A stretch of DNA of 64,000 bases from Paraburkholderia sp. BL21I4N1 (lineage in GTDB: Bacteria > Pseudomonadota > Gammaproteobacteria > Burkholderiales > Burkholderiaceae), in NCBI RefSeq assembly GCF_002973525.1, contig NZ_PVEN01000007.1:124001-188000 (forward strand), given 5' to 3'. The position numbers were made by a program, and so were the translations under genes. Below, in pieces: positions 1 to 8,906 of the stretch; within the stretch, counting starts at the first letter, position 1; each line of letters starts with the position of its first letter. The notes under the pieces are model-generated. The model searched no databases, was not told the origin of the DNA, and worked only from the letters and a program-made list of their open reading frames with translations.

Positions 1-685
1 CGTCGCAACGCATGTGGTCGAGATCGACACCGCGCATGTCGCGTCTTATGTTCGCGCGAATACCGCATTCGCCGTGCGTGCGCTGCCAGACGTGGTGCTG
101 CTCGCGCCGAATACGGTCGAACCTAAGCTGCCTTTTGTCGGTGCGGGCGAGCGAGTCGTCTGGCGTTTCGACGGCGCGTCGGCTGGCGCGGGTGTTAGCG
201 GCGGTGAAAACACCGTGCGCGATCTCGGCATCGAGGAAATCGACGCCGCACAACTGGCGCTGGAAGAAGCGGATTTCATCGTCTCGGCCGGTAACGGCGT
301 GAGCGACGTGCCCGCGTTCGAGCGTCTGGCGACCACGCTGGGCGCCGCCATTGGTGCGAGCCGCGTCGCCGTGGACGACGGCAAATTCACCCGCGACAAA
401 CAGATCGGCGCGACCGGCAAGACGGTCGAAGCAAGCGTGTATATCGCGTTCGGTATTTCCGGCGCGGTCCAGCACTTGCAGGGCATCAAGGATTGCCGTC
501 ATGTAATCGCGGTGAACCTCGACGCCAGCGCGCCGATCGCCAAGCGCGCGAATCTGACCGTGATCGCTGATGCGCGGGAAACCATCGCGGCGCTCAACGA
601 GGCCGCGGCCGCGGCGCGTAACGCGCGCGGCACGGGCGCTGCGCTATTGAATTCATCCGCTGTTGCCGAAGGAGCGCTCGCATGA
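1..685 (+). CDS. etfA: Electron transfer flavoprotein alpha subunit, 5' end cut by window edge
   Basis: This is the C-terminal part of an electron transfer flavoprotein alpha subunit; the reading frame is open from base 2, so the true start lies outside the window. The visible part carries the FAD-binding domain signature: GATGKTV, then GISGAVQHLQG and the Asp/Ala-rich segment NLDASAPI, in the order typical of the family. ETF takes electrons from flavoprotein dehydrogenases in the cytoplasm and passes them to the quinone pool. The gene ends in an ATGA overlap with etfB. Placement beside gbcA and gbcB suggests a dedicated ETF for dimethylglycine or sarcosine demethylation, as known for dgcAB-etf clusters; that role is inferred because dgcAB are not visible here. 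Confidence 0.9.
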   Translation, partial: VATHVVEIDTAHVASYVRANTAFAVRALPDVVLLAPNTVEPKLPFVGAGERVVWRFDGASAGAGVSGGENTVRDLGIEEIDAAQLALEEADFIVSAGNGVSDVPAFERLATTLGAAIGASRVAVDDGKFTRDKQIGATGKTVEASVYIAFGISGAVQHLQGIKDCRHVIAVNLDASAPIAKRANLTVIADARETIAALNEAAAAARNARGTGAALLNSSAVAEGALA

Positions 686-1476
686 AGATCGCCGTGCTCG
701 TTTCCGTGGGCCGTCATCCGGTCAGCGGCGTGGCGCGCTACAGCCGCAACGACGCCGCCGCGCTGACGCTGGCGCTCTCGCTCGTCAAAACGCACCAGGC
801 GACGCTCGACGTGCTGCACGCGGGCGATCCGTCGAACCCCGCGTTGCAGGAGTATCTGGCGCTCGGCGCGCGCTCGGTCGAGGTGCTTGAAACGGAGGGT
901 TCCAACGGCGTGCAGGCCGACGCCGCGACACGACTCGCCGCGCGTCTGCGTGGCTACGACCTGGTGCTGACCGGTACGCGCGCGGAGGGCGCGTTCGATA
1001 GCGGCATGCTGCCGTATCGCGTGGCCGCTGCGCTGAACATGCCGCTAATCGGCGCGGCAGTCGACGTCGCGCTGCGCGACGGTTGCGCCGAAGTCCGCCA
1101 GTTCATGCCGAAGGGGTTACGCCGGCGCGTCGAAGTGCGCTTGCCCGCGCTGATCGCCGTGCATCCGCTCGCCAATGCGGCGCCGACCTACGCATATGCC
1201 CGTTTGCGCGAAGGCACGATCCGCCCGGTCGCCGCGTCGAGCACGGTGGATGCGGACACAACCGACGACGCCGACAACCTCGCCTGGACGACCCGTCCGG
1301 TGAGCGCCAAACCGGTGCGCCTCGCCGCCGCCGAAAAGCGTTCCGGCCACGCCCGCATGCTCTCGGCAACGACCACCGAAAGCCGGGGCGGAAGCGTCGT
1401 AATTGAAGGGAGTTCCGTCGAAAAAGCACAAGTGATTCTGGCGTATTTGCGCGAGCATCAACTCGTGGATTACTGA
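682..1476 (+). CDS. etfB: Electron transfer flavoprotein beta subunit
   Basis: The 264-residue product matches the ETF beta subunit in length and layout. It has an N-terminal MKIAVLVSVG strand and a central region (LVLTGTRAEGAFDSGMLPY) corresponding to the AMP-binding part of ETF beta. It partners EtfA to form the FAD/AMP heterodimer. The ATG overlaps the etfA stop (ATGA), with GGAG about 8 nt upstream, indicating translational coupling. The C-terminal 60 residues are looser than in housekeeping EtfB, fitting a specialised catabolic paralogue. The 73 nt that follow hold a small perfect inverted repeat (CTGGCG, 3 nt, CGCCAG at 1511-1525) of unknown role before gbcA. Confidence 0.88.
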   Translation: MKIAVLVSVGRHPVSGVARYSRNDAAALTLALSLVKTHQATLDVLHAGDPSNPALQEYLALGARSVEVLETEGSNGVQADAATRLAARLRGYDLVLTGTRAEGAFDSGMLPYRVAAALNMPLIGAAVDVALRDGCAEVRQFMPKGLRRRVEVRLPALIAVHPLANAAPTYAYARLREGTIRPVAASSTVDADTTDDADNLAWTTRPVSAKPVRLAAAEKRSGHARMLSATTTESRGGSVVIEGSSVEKAQVILAYLREHQLVDY

Positions 1477-1549
1477 TTTCCGGTTCGGGCCAGCATGCGA
1501 CCAGGAGGGCCTGGCGCAGCGCCAGACGTGACATGCAACGGAGCACACA

Positions 1550-2863
1550 ATGAAAGTTTCGGCAGACGTTCGCGCAATGATCGAACGCCGTAAAAAGAGT
1601 TACACGCTGGAAGCACCGTTCTATACGAGCGAGGCCATTTTCGCGCTCGATATGGAGGCGATTTTCCGGCAACACTGGATTCAGGTTGCTGTGGAGCCGG
1701 ACGTGCCGGAGCCGGGCGATTACATCACGGTGGAGGTCGGTCAGGACTCGATCCTGATTGTGCGCGACGACGATATGCAGGTGCGGGCGTTCCACAACGT
1801 TTGCCGCCACCGTGGCGCGCGGCTGTGCAATACCGACAAAGGCTCGCTGGGCAATATCGTCTGCCCGTATCACAGCTGGACCTATAACCTGAACGGCGAT
1901 CTGATGTTCGCCGAGCATATGGGCGACCAGTTCGATCGCTGCAAGCACAGCCTGAAATCGGTGCACGTCGAAAATCTCGCGGGGCTCATTTTCATTTGCC
2001 TCGCCGAGAATCCGCCTGCCGATTTCTCGGTGATGCGCGCCGCGATGGAGCCGTACATGCTGCCGCACGATCTGGCCGGCTGCAAGATCGCCGCTTCGAT
2101 CGATATCATCGAAGAGGGCAACTGGAAGCTCACGATGGAGAACAATCGCGAGTGCTATCACTGCGTGGCGAATCATCCTGAACTGACCATTTCGCTTTAC
2201 GAATACGGCTTCGGGTATCAGCGCACGCCGGCTAACGAGGAGGGCATGGCCGCGTTCGAGGAAACCGTGGCGCGCCGCACCGCGCAGTGGGAAGCGATGA
2301 AGTTGCCATCGGCGGAAATCGAACGGCTTGCCGATCTGGTGACGGGTTTCCGCACGCAACGTTTGCCGCTCGATCGGGACGGCGAATCGCAGACGCTGGA
2401 CGCGAAAGTGGCGTCGAAGAAATTGCTGGGCGGTTTCGAGCAGGCCGATCTCGGCGGTTTGTCGTTCTGGACGCAGCCGAATTCGTGGCATCACTTCATG
2501 AGCGACCATATCGTGAGCTTTTCGGTGATCCCGCTGTCGGCCGGCAAAACGCTGGTGCGTACCAAGTGGCTCGTCCATAAAGATGCGCGCGAAGGGATCG
2601 ACTACGACGTGAACAACCTGACCGCTGTCTGGCGCGCTACCAACGACCAGGACCGCGCGCTCGTCGAGTACTCGCAACGCGGCGCGACCAGCAGCGCGTA
2701 CCAGCCGGGCCCCTATTCGCCGTTCACCGAAGGCCTCGTCGAGAAGTTCTGCGAGTGGTACATCGCCCGTATGGCGGATTACGGCGACGCGCCCCAAACC
2801 CACGACACCGACAGTGCCACACCGGCTTCGCATGGCGAAAAAGTCGTGTCTTTCATGCGCTGA
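1550..2863 (+). CDS. gbcA: Glycine betaine monooxygenase, Rieske oxygenase subunit (GbcA-like)
   Basis: This is a 437-residue Rieske non-heme iron oxygenase predicted to remove one methyl group from glycine betaine, giving dimethylglycine and formaldehyde. The Rieske 2Fe-2S ligands are C85-x-H87 and C105-x2-H108. The mononuclear iron site is E201-x2-H204-x4-H209. The residue three before the first iron histidine, usually Asp in ring-hydroxylating oxygenases, is Glu here, as in carnitine monooxygenase CntA, which fits a quaternary-amine substrate. The reductase follows 33 nt downstream in the same operon. Specificity for betaine rather than carnitine or stachydrine is inferred from the ETF, PurU and betaine-binding protein neighbours. 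Confidence 0.88.
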   Translation: MKVSADVRAMIERRKKSYTLEAPFYTSEAIFALDMEAIFRQHWIQVAVEPDVPEPGDYITVEVGQDSILIVRDDDMQVRAFHNVCRHRGARLCNTDKGSLGNIVCPYHSWTYNLNGDLMFAEHMGDQFDRCKHSLKSVHVENLAGLIFICLAENPPADFSVMRAAMEPYMLPHDLAGCKIAASIDIIEEGNWKLTMENNRECYHCVANHPELTISLYEYGFGYQRTPANEEGMAAFEETVARRTAQWEAMKLPSAEIERLADLVTGFRTQRLPLDRDGESQTLDAKVASKKLLGGFEQADLGGLSFWTQPNSWHHFMSDHIVSFSVIPLSAGKTLVRTKWLVHKDAREGIDYDVNNLTAVWRATNDQDRALVEYSQRGATSSAYQPGPYSPFTEGLVEKFCEWYIARMADYGDAPQTHDTDSATPASHGEKVVSFMR

Positions 2864-2896
2864 GCGCGATACCGCAACCAGGAGCGGGAGAAAACA

Positions 2897-4144
2897 ATGA
2901 TGCGCGATCAGGCGACGTTTCAGGTCGGCCCCGAGTCAGTCCCAAGCCGCGCGGAGAACCGTGTCACGCAACCGCGTTTCTGGGACGCGCTGCCGGCGCG
3001 CTGGGACAGCGATAGCGACGACACGCTGGTGTGCTGCCAGGTGCGTCAGGAAACGCACGACGTGAAGAGCTTTTTCTTTCGCGCGCCGTCGGAGCGGGCT
3101 TTCGTGTTCGAACCGGGGCAGTTCATCACGCTGGAACTGGAGATAGATGGCGAGTCGGTAAATCGCTGTTACACGATCTCGTCGCCGCCCACGCGGCCGC
3201 ACACGATTTCGATCACGGTGAAGCGGGTACCGGGCGGCAAGGTGTCGAACTGGCTGCATGACAATCTGCAGGCAGGGTCGCAGGTTCGCGTGCTCGGGCC
3301 GTCGGGCGAATTCACCTGCGCGCGGCATCCGGCGCGCAAGTTTCTGTTTCTGTCGGCGGGGTCGGGCATTACGCCGCTCATGTCGATGAGCCGGGCGCAC
3401 CACGAACTCGGCGAAGATAGCGACATTGTGTTCGTGCACAGTGCCCGCACACCGGACGACATCATCTTTGCACGCGAGTTGGATCTGATCGCGTCGAATC
3501 AGGCGCGTTTTCGCACGGCATTTGTTTGCGAACGGCTCGGCGCACGCACGAATTGGCCTGGCGTGACCGGGTTTCTGAGCCTGCCGTTGCTCAAGCTGAT
3601 TGCGCCGGATTTCATGGAGCGTGAGATTTTCACGTGTGGTCCGGCGCCGTATATGCAGGCCGTGCGCAATCTGCTCGACGAGGGCGGCTTCGATCGCGGT
3701 CGTTATCACGAGGAAAGTTTTTCGTTCGAGACCGTCAGCGAAGTGGCTGCGCAATTGACTACCGCGCACGTCGCGGATGCATTGCAAAATGCGGGCGCTG
3801 GTGCGGAGAGCTTTGTCGAAGCACGCGAGCAGGCGCTGGGTTTTGCGCCGGAAGTTGCGCCTGCAACGGTCGAAACCGAGACGCGCTTCAAGGTGAGTTT
3901 CGCGAGAAGCAATCGCGAGATCGAATGCGGCAGCGGCCAGCATGTGCTCGACGCGGCAAAGAAGGCCGGCGTGCGCTTGCCGGCGTCGTGTACGCAAGGC
4001 ATGTGCGGCACCTGCAAGGTCAAACTGGTGTCCGGTGAAGTATCGATGAAACACGCGGGCGGGATTCGTCAGCGGGAAATCGATCAGGGCATGGTGCTGT
4101 TGTGCTGCAGCAAGCCGCTGACCGATCTCGTCGTCGATAAGTAA
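2897..4144 (+). CDS. gbcB: Glycine betaine monooxygenase reductase (GbcB-like)
   Basis: The 415-residue protein is a ferredoxin-NAD(P) reductase fused to a C-terminal plant-type ferredoxin, and supplies electrons to GbcA. Visible in order are the FAD-binding barrel with RCYTISSPP (about residues 91-99), the NAD-binding domain with SAGSGITPLMSM and CGPAPYM, and a 2Fe-2S domain with C-x4-C-x2-C (CTQGMCGTC) and a final cysteine in LLCCSKP. Two adjacent ATGs start the frame; the first lies 7 nt after GGAGCGGGAG. It is the second gene of the gbc unit. A roughly 50-residue N-terminal extension precedes the reductase domain. Confidence 0.88.
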   Translation: MMRDQATFQVGPESVPSRAENRVTQPRFWDALPARWDSDSDDTLVCCQVRQETHDVKSFFFRAPSERAFVFEPGQFITLELEIDGESVNRCYTISSPPTRPHTISITVKRVPGGKVSNWLHDNLQAGSQVRVLGPSGEFTCARHPARKFLFLSAGSGITPLMSMSRAHHELGEDSDIVFVHSARTPDDIIFARELDLIASNQARFRTAFVCERLGARTNWPGVTGFLSLPLLKLIAPDFMEREIFTCGPAPYMQAVRNLLDEGGFDRGRYHEESFSFETVSEVAAQLTTAHVADALQNAGAGAESFVEAREQALGFAPEVAPATVETETRFKVSFARSNREIECGSGQHVLDAAKKAGVRLPASCTQGMCGTCKVKLVSGEVSMKHAGGIRQREIDQGMVLLCCSKPLTDLVVDK

Positions 4145-4277
4145 GACAAGACGCGCAGGTGCGGGTGCAAGTCGAAGTCGCGTGTAGACAACTCAACGTC
4201 GTAAAACAACGCTACCCGGCAATTCTGGCTGGCGATTCTAAATGCTCATTGGGTGGATTGGGAACGGGAGAATGGCG

Positions 4278-5138
4278 ATGAGACTGATCAAAAAGATACT
4301 GGTGTTGAGTGCGATGAGCGCGGCGCTGGCGGCCAGCAGCGTGAGCGTGGTGTCGGCGGATACCAAACCGACCATCAAGATCGGTTACGTGGAAGGCTGG
4401 GACGATAGCGTCGCGACGACCAACGTGGCCGCGCGCGTGATCGAAAAACGTCTGGGTTATCAGGTGACGCTCGTGCCGGTCGCGGCCGGTGTGATGTGGC
4501 AAGGCGTGGCACGTGGCGATCTGGACGCGACTCTGTCGGCCTGGTTGCCGGTCACGCACGGTGCGTACTGGAATAACTTCAAGGACAAGGTGGTCGATCT
4601 CGGGCCGAACTTCAACGACGCGAAAATCGGTCTGATCGTGCCGGACAATGCCGACGTGAAGACCGTGGGCGATCTGGAAGCGAAGAAGGCGGAGTTCGGT
4701 TCGCGCATTGTCGGTATCGATGCCGGTGCGGGCGTGATGCAGAAGACCAGCGAAGCGATCAAGGCCTATGGGCTCGACTATCAGTTGATGCCGAGTTCGG
4801 GCAGCGCGATGACGGCGGAACTGGCACGCTCGGAAGCGGCGAGCAAGCCGATTATCGTGACGGGCTGGAAGCCGCACTGGATGTTTGCGAAATACAAGCT
4901 GAAATTCCTCGACGATCCGAAGAAAGTGTTCGGCGAAGCGGAGCACGTGGATAGCGTCATCAATCCGGAGCTGGAAAAGAAAGCGCCGACGGTTGTCGCG
5001 TTTCTTAAGAAGTTTCAGTGGAAGCCGGGCGAGATCGACAGCGTGATGCTGGCCACGCAGAACGGCGAGAAGCCGACCGCTGCCGCGGATGCGTGGATTA
5101 GCGCGCATGGCGATCGGGTGGATAGCTGGGTGAAGTAA
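4278..5138 (+). CDS. Periplasmic quaternary-ammonium (glycine betaine-type) binding protein
   Basis: This is a 286-residue OpuAC/ProX-family substrate-binding protein of an ABC importer. The ATG at 4278 was preferred over in-frame ATGs at 4242 and 4272 because GGGAG sits 7 nt upstream of it and it gives a clean signal peptide of about 27 residues (MRLIKKILVLSAM to VVSA). The family's aromatic-rich ligand motifs are visible: EGWDDS, AGVMWQGVARGDLDA and TGWKPHWMF. The exact ligand (betaine, carnitine or choline) cannot be fixed from sequence. No permease or ATPase gene is present in the window, so it must work with a transporter encoded elsewhere. A strong terminator follows. Confidence 0.85.
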   Translation: MRLIKKILVLSAMSAALAASSVSVVSADTKPTIKIGYVEGWDDSVATTNVAARVIEKRLGYQVTLVPVAAGVMWQGVARGDLDATLSAWLPVTHGAYWNNFKDKVVDLGPNFNDAKIGLIVPDNADVKTVGDLEAKKAEFGSRIVGIDAGAGVMQKTSEAIKAYGLDYQLMPSSGSAMTAELARSEAASKPIIVTGWKPHWMFAKYKLKFLDDPKKVFGEAEHVDSVINPELEKKAPTVVAFLKKFQWKPGEIDSVMLATQNGEKPTAAADAWISAHGDRVDSWVK

Positions 5139-5151
5139 GTTTAGGTTTAGC

Positions 5152-5185
5152 AACGAAAACGCCGCTTTTTAGCGGCGTTTTCGTT
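5152..5185. terminator. Bidirectional intrinsic terminator between binding protein and purU
   Basis: A perfect 15-bp inverted repeat flanks a 4-nt T loop. Arms are 5152-5166 and 5171-5185, with a GC-rich inner half and an A/T-rich outer half, so a U-tract forms in both directions. It lies 13 nt after the stop of the upstream plus-strand gene and 17 nt beyond the stop of the convergent purU, so it serves both. Confidence 0.9.
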
Positions 5186-5202
5186 TGTCGAAGCGATTGA
5201 CG

Positions 5203-6078
5203 CTATTGCAGCACGACGGTTCTATCGCCGTTGATAAACACGCGCCGTTCGATAAACGCCTTCACCGCCCGCGCCAGGGTGATGCTTTCGACGTCGCGCC
5301 CGGTGGCCAGCAAGCGCTCCGGACTATACGAATGATCGACGCGCTCCACGACCTGTTCGATGATGGGGCCTTCGTCGAGATCGTCGGTCACAAAGTGCGC
5401 GGTGGCGCCGATCAGCTTGACGCCGCGCGCATGCGCCTGGTGATAGGGTTTCGCGCCCTTGAAGCCGGGCAGAAACGAATGATGAATATTGATCGCACGT
5501 GCCGCCAGCGCACGGCTCGTTTCACCCGACAGAATCTGCATATAGCGCGCGAGAATCAGCAATTCCGCGCCGGACGTGTCGAACAGATCGAGCAGACGTG
5601 CTTCCTGTTGCGGTTTCGTGTCCGCCGTGATTGGCAGATGATGAAACGGTAGGCCATGCTGTTGGGCGAGCGGTTCGAGATCGCGATGATTCGAGCCGAT
5701 GCCGACAATATCCATTTTCAGCTCGCCCATGCGCCAGCGAAACAGCAGATCGGCGAGACAGTGCTCCAGCTTCGAGACCATGATCAGCACTTTCGGGCGC
5801 GTGCCGACGTCGTGCATGGCCCACGTCATCCGGAAGCGTTCGGCGATCGGCTCGAACTCGCGTTTGAGCGACGCGGCGTGCAGCGTTTCGTGACTGTCCA
5901 CGCCGTGGAACACGCAGCGCACGAAGAAGCGCTCGCTGAGATCGTCGTCGAACACGGTCAGTTCGTCGATATAACAATGATGCCGGTCGAGAAAGCCGAC
6001 GACAGCGGCAACCTGGCCCGCCGCGCTCGGACACGCGACAGTGAGAACCAGTTGATCGGGACGGGAATCGGCGGACAT
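5203..6078 (-). CDS. purU: Formyltetrahydrofolate deformylase
   Basis: This 291-residue enzyme hydrolyses 10-formyl-tetrahydrofolate to formate and tetrahydrofolate. It has an N-terminal ACT domain (VLTVACPSAAGQVAAVVGFL) and a C-terminal formyl-transferase-type hydrolase domain with INIHHSFLPGFKGAKPY (catalytic Asn/His) and GATAHFVTDDLDEGPII. The start at 6078 has GGAGAG 6 nt upstream; an in-frame ATG 15 codons earlier lacks a ribosome site. Next to betaine demethylation genes it most likely disposes of one-carbon units released as formaldehyde and carried on folate, a known association in betaine-catabolising bacteria. It is transcribed towards the betaine operon. Confidence 0.93.
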   Translation of the reverse strand: MSADSRPDQLVLTVACPSAAGQVAAVVGFLDRHHCYIDELTVFDDDLSERFFVRCVFHGVDSHETLHAASLKREFEPIAERFRMTWAMHDVGTRPKVLIMVSKLEHCLADLLFRWRMGELKMDIVGIGSNHRDLEPLAQQHGLPFHHLPITADTKPQQEARLLDLFDTSGAELLILARYMQILSGETSRALAARAINIHHSFLPGFKGAKPYHQAHARGVKLIGATAHFVTDDLDEGPIIEQVVERVDHSYSPERLLATGRDVESITLARAVKAFIERRVFINGDRTVVLQ

Positions 6079-6246
6079 GCGCTCTCCACATAGACGATAG
6101 AACGATGCCGCAGGGTGCGGCACGCATCATCGCAGTAGAGCAAATGGACGGCCCGCGCGGATAGAAGCTAACCGCCGTTGCGCTGGAACGGGTGCGCCAG
6201 GCGCAGGTTCGCGACCCGAGCCGGCTGCGCCGATCGAGTCACGCGC

Positions 6247-7161
6247 TCATTCCATATCGAGACCGCATTCGCCGAGCAGCCACTGGCGGAACGCGTTGAT
6301 GACCGATGTCGCCGCGCGCTGCGTGACGAGCAGATAACCACGCTCCGTGACGACAGGCGCATCGAATAGTTCGACGAGTTGTCCCGTTGCCAGCAGTTCA
6401 TCCACCAGCGGCGCCCAGCCCAGCGCGACGCCCTGGCCCATGATCGCCGCGTGCGCGACCAGCGTGAAACTGTTGAACGTGATACCGCGATGCGCGGCCG
6501 GTGTGTCGAGACCGTGCGCGGCGAACCAGTCCGCCCATGACAGCCAGCGCGCCGGTTGCGTGGGTTCCAGATGCAGCAGCGGCACGCCCGGCAAGTCGGA
6601 GGGCGTGCGCAAGGACGGATGCGCGGCGAGAAAGGCCGGGCTGCATACCGGCATGACGTGCTCGGGGAACAGCTTCACCACGCCGCGCGCGGTCCAGTCC
6701 GCATGGGCGTCGCCGAAAGCAATCGCAATGTCGGCCTGATCGTGCGACGGATCGAACACGCTCTGCGACGTGATGATTTTCACGTCCACGTCCGGCATCA
6801 GCGCCTTGAATTGCGACAGACGTGGCATCAGCCAATAGGTGGCGAAACCGAAGTCGGTGGAGAGCGTGAGCGTTTGCGGCGTGCGCCGCGCGCGAATCTC
6901 GGCGGTTGCGGCGCGGATCGTGTCGAGCGCATGGCGCACCGCTTCGAACAGCCGCTCGCCGTCTTCTGTCAGCGTAACGCCGCGATGGCCGCGCTCGAAG
7001 AGCGGTGCGCCGAGCGCTTCTTCCAGCTGCACGACGCGCTGACTGACCGCCGGTTGCGTGGAGCCGAGTTCTCGCGCCGCGGCCGTGAAGCTGGCGAGAC
7101 GCGCGGCGGACTCGAACATCGTCAACGCCTGCATGGACGGCAAGCGATCCTGCCTCGACAT
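6247..7161 (-). CDS. LysR-family regulator of choline-sulfate utilisation
   Basis: A 304-residue LysR-type regulator. The winged HTH is at residues 9-68 (SFTAAARELGSTQPAVSQRV), followed by the linker helix and a substrate-binding-type effector domain. It is transcribed divergently from choline sulfatase, which is the usual place of the choline-sulfate regulator family, so control of betC and choX with choline or choline sulfate as inducer is inferred. The start is preceded by GGGGG about 4 nt upstream. The 166-bp divergent spacer carries a 9-bp inverted repeat that could be its site. The 168 nt between this gene and purU show no other feature. Confidence 0.85.
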   Translation of the reverse strand: MSRQDRLPSMQALTMFESAARLASFTAAARELGSTQPAVSQRVVQLEEALGAPLFERGHRGVTLTEDGERLFEAVRHALDTIRAATAEIRARRTPQTLTLSTDFGFATYWLMPRLSQFKALMPDVDVKIITSQSVFDPSHDQADIAIAFGDAHADWTARGVVKLFPEHVMPVCSPAFLAAHPSLRTPSDLPGVPLLHLEPTQPARWLSWADWFAAHGLDTPAAHRGITFNSFTLVAHAAIMGQGVALGWAPLVDELLATGQLVELFDAPVVTERGYLLVTQRAATSVINAFRQWLLGECGLDME

Positions 7162-7187
7162 AACGCCCCCTTATAGATACATAACGA

Positions 7188-7222
7188 ATTGCCGTCTTCA
7201 CAGCCGCGAATTGGACGGCAAT
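7188..7222. promoter_or_regulatory. Candidate LysR operator in the regulator/betC divergent spacer
   Basis: A perfect 9-bp inverted repeat, ATTGCCGTC - 17 nt - GACGGCAAT, lies 26 nt upstream of the LysR start and about 105 nt upstream of betC. Position and symmetry suit the recognition site of the divergently encoded LysR protein controlling both directions. No experimental or database support was available. Confidence 0.45.
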
Positions 7223-7327
7223 AGTGGTGCTCATCGTGTAGCGAATGACACGTTGCGCGCAACGCCTGCCAGCGTGTTGCACCGCTTCTTGCACACACAT
7301 TTGCGATTCTATTCGAGGCGCACTTCC

Positions 7328-8866
7328 ATGCCTGACAGCAAAAAGAATATTCTCATTTTGATGGCCGATCAGATGACACCGTTCGCGCTCGCCGCATACG
7401 GCCATACACTGACGAAAACCCCTAATCTCGACCGCCTCGCCAGACAGGGCGTGGTGTTCGACTCCGCCTATTGCGCTAGCCCGCTGTGTGCGCCTTCGCG
7501 GTTTTCATTGCTGTCGGGCAAGCTGCCTTCCGCGATTGGCGCTTACGACAATGCAGCGGAATTTCCGTCGCAGACGCTGACGTTCGCGCATTATCTGCGT
7601 GCCGAAGGGTATCGCACGATTCTGTCCGGCAAGATGCATTTCTGCGGCGCCGATCAACTGCACGGCTTCGAAGAGCGGCTGACAACCGACATCTATCCGG
7701 CCGATTTCGGCTGGACGCCGAACTGGGACGACTTCGAAACGCGCCCGAGCTGGTATCACAACATGAGTTCGGTACTCGACGCCGGTCCGTGCGTGCGCAC
7801 CAATCAACTCGACTTCGACGACGAAGTCACGTTCACCACGCGTCAAAAGCTTTTCGATATCGCGCGCGAACGTCATGCCGGCAAAGATGCGCGACCGTTC
7901 TGCATGGTGGCGTCGTTGACGCATCCGCACGACCCGTACGCTATTCCGCAAAAGTACTGGGACATGGTCCGCGACGAAGATATCGCATTGCCTACGCATC
8001 GCGATTCGCTCGATGAAGCGGACGCCCATTCAAAGCGTTTGCGCCACGTGTGCGAAACCGACCGCACGCCGCCCACCGATCAGCAGATTCGCAATGCACG
8101 CCGCGCGTACTACGGTGCGATTTCCTATGTCGACGACCAGTTCGGCGCCATCCTCGATGCGCTCGACCAATCCGGTCTCGCGCAAGATACGGTGATCGTC
8201 GTCACGTCGGACCATGGTGAAATGCTCGGCGAGCGCGGGCTCTGGTACAAGATGACATTTTTCGAAGGCGGTTGCCGTGTCCCGCTGATCGTTCATGCGC
8301 CGCAGCAATTCGACGCGCACCGCGTGCGGAGTTCTGTCTCGCATCTCGATCTGTTGCCGACGCTGGTCGAAATAGCGCGCGGCGAATTGCCTACCGCATG
8401 GCCCGATTCGCTCGATGGCCAAAGTCTCGTGCCGCATCTTCTCGGTACGCAAGGCGGCCACGACGAGGCAATCGGCGAGTACCTTGCCGAGGGCGCGATC
8501 GCGCCGATTGTGATGCTGCGGCGCGGGCGCTTCAAATTCATTCACACGCCGGTCGATCCCGATCAACTCTACGATATCGATGCGGATCCGCTGGAGCGCG
8601 AGAACCTCGCGGCGCGTGCGGAATACGCGTCACAGGTCGCCGCGTTGCGTGACGAGATCGCGCAACGCTGGCATCTCGACGCTTTGCACGACGAAGTCCT
8701 GCAAAGCCAGCGGCGCAGGCGTTTTCATTTCGAAGCCACGACGCAGGGCGCGGTCGCGTCGTGGGACTGGCAGCCGCACGTGGATGCGAGCCAGCGGTAT
8801 ATGCGCAATCACATCGATCTCGACACGCTCGAAGCGATGGCGCGTTTTCCCGCCGTTACACGTTGA
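7328..8866 (+). CDS. betC: Choline sulfatase
   Basis: This 512-residue type I sulfatase hydrolyses choline-O-sulfate to choline and sulfate in the cytoplasm. The sulfatase signature C54-A-P-S-R (in SPLCAPSRFSLLSGK) supplies the formylglycine nucleophile, with metal ligands at D14 (LMADQ) and in TSDHGEM. Length and the characteristic C-terminal tail match the choline-sulfatase family rather than arylsulfatases. The ATG at 7328 begins MPDSKKNILILMADQ, matching family N-termini; the upstream in-frame sequence overlaps the regulatory spacer. Cys-to-formylglycine conversion needs a maturation enzyme; the only one seen in this window is the FGE at 38.6-39.5 kb. choX follows 40 nt downstream. Confidence 0.93.
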   Translation: MPDSKKNILILMADQMTPFALAAYGHTLTKTPNLDRLARQGVVFDSAYCASPLCAPSRFSLLSGKLPSAIGAYDNAAEFPSQTLTFAHYLRAEGYRTILSGKMHFCGADQLHGFEERLTTDIYPADFGWTPNWDDFETRPSWYHNMSSVLDAGPCVRTNQLDFDDEVTFTTRQKLFDIARERHAGKDARPFCMVASLTHPHDPYAIPQKYWDMVRDEDIALPTHRDSLDEADAHSKRLRHVCETDRTPPTDQQIRNARRAYYGAISYVDDQFGAILDALDQSGLAQDTVIVVTSDHGEMLGERGLWYKMTFFEGGCRVPLIVHAPQQFDAHRVRSSVSHLDLLPTLVEIARGELPTAWPDSLDGQSLVPHLLGTQGGHDEAIGEYLAEGAIAPIVMLRRGRFKFIHTPVDPDQLYDIDADPLERENLAARAEYASQVAALRDEIAQRWHLDALHDEVLQSQRRRRFHFEATTQGAVASWDWQPHVDASQRYMRNHIDLDTLEAMARFPAVTR

Positions 8867-8906
8867 GTCCAGAACGCCTTATCGATCTTATCTACAGGAA
8901 GCCGAC

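Noticed and set aside
1103..2833. Long minus-strand open frame opposite etfB and gbcA
   Set aside because: Antisense shadow of genes with clear family motifs; its product is Arg/His-rich and shows no domain.
2936..4054. 372-codon minus-strand frame opposite gbcB
   Set aside because: High-GC shadow frame; the plus-strand reductase has all cofactor motifs.
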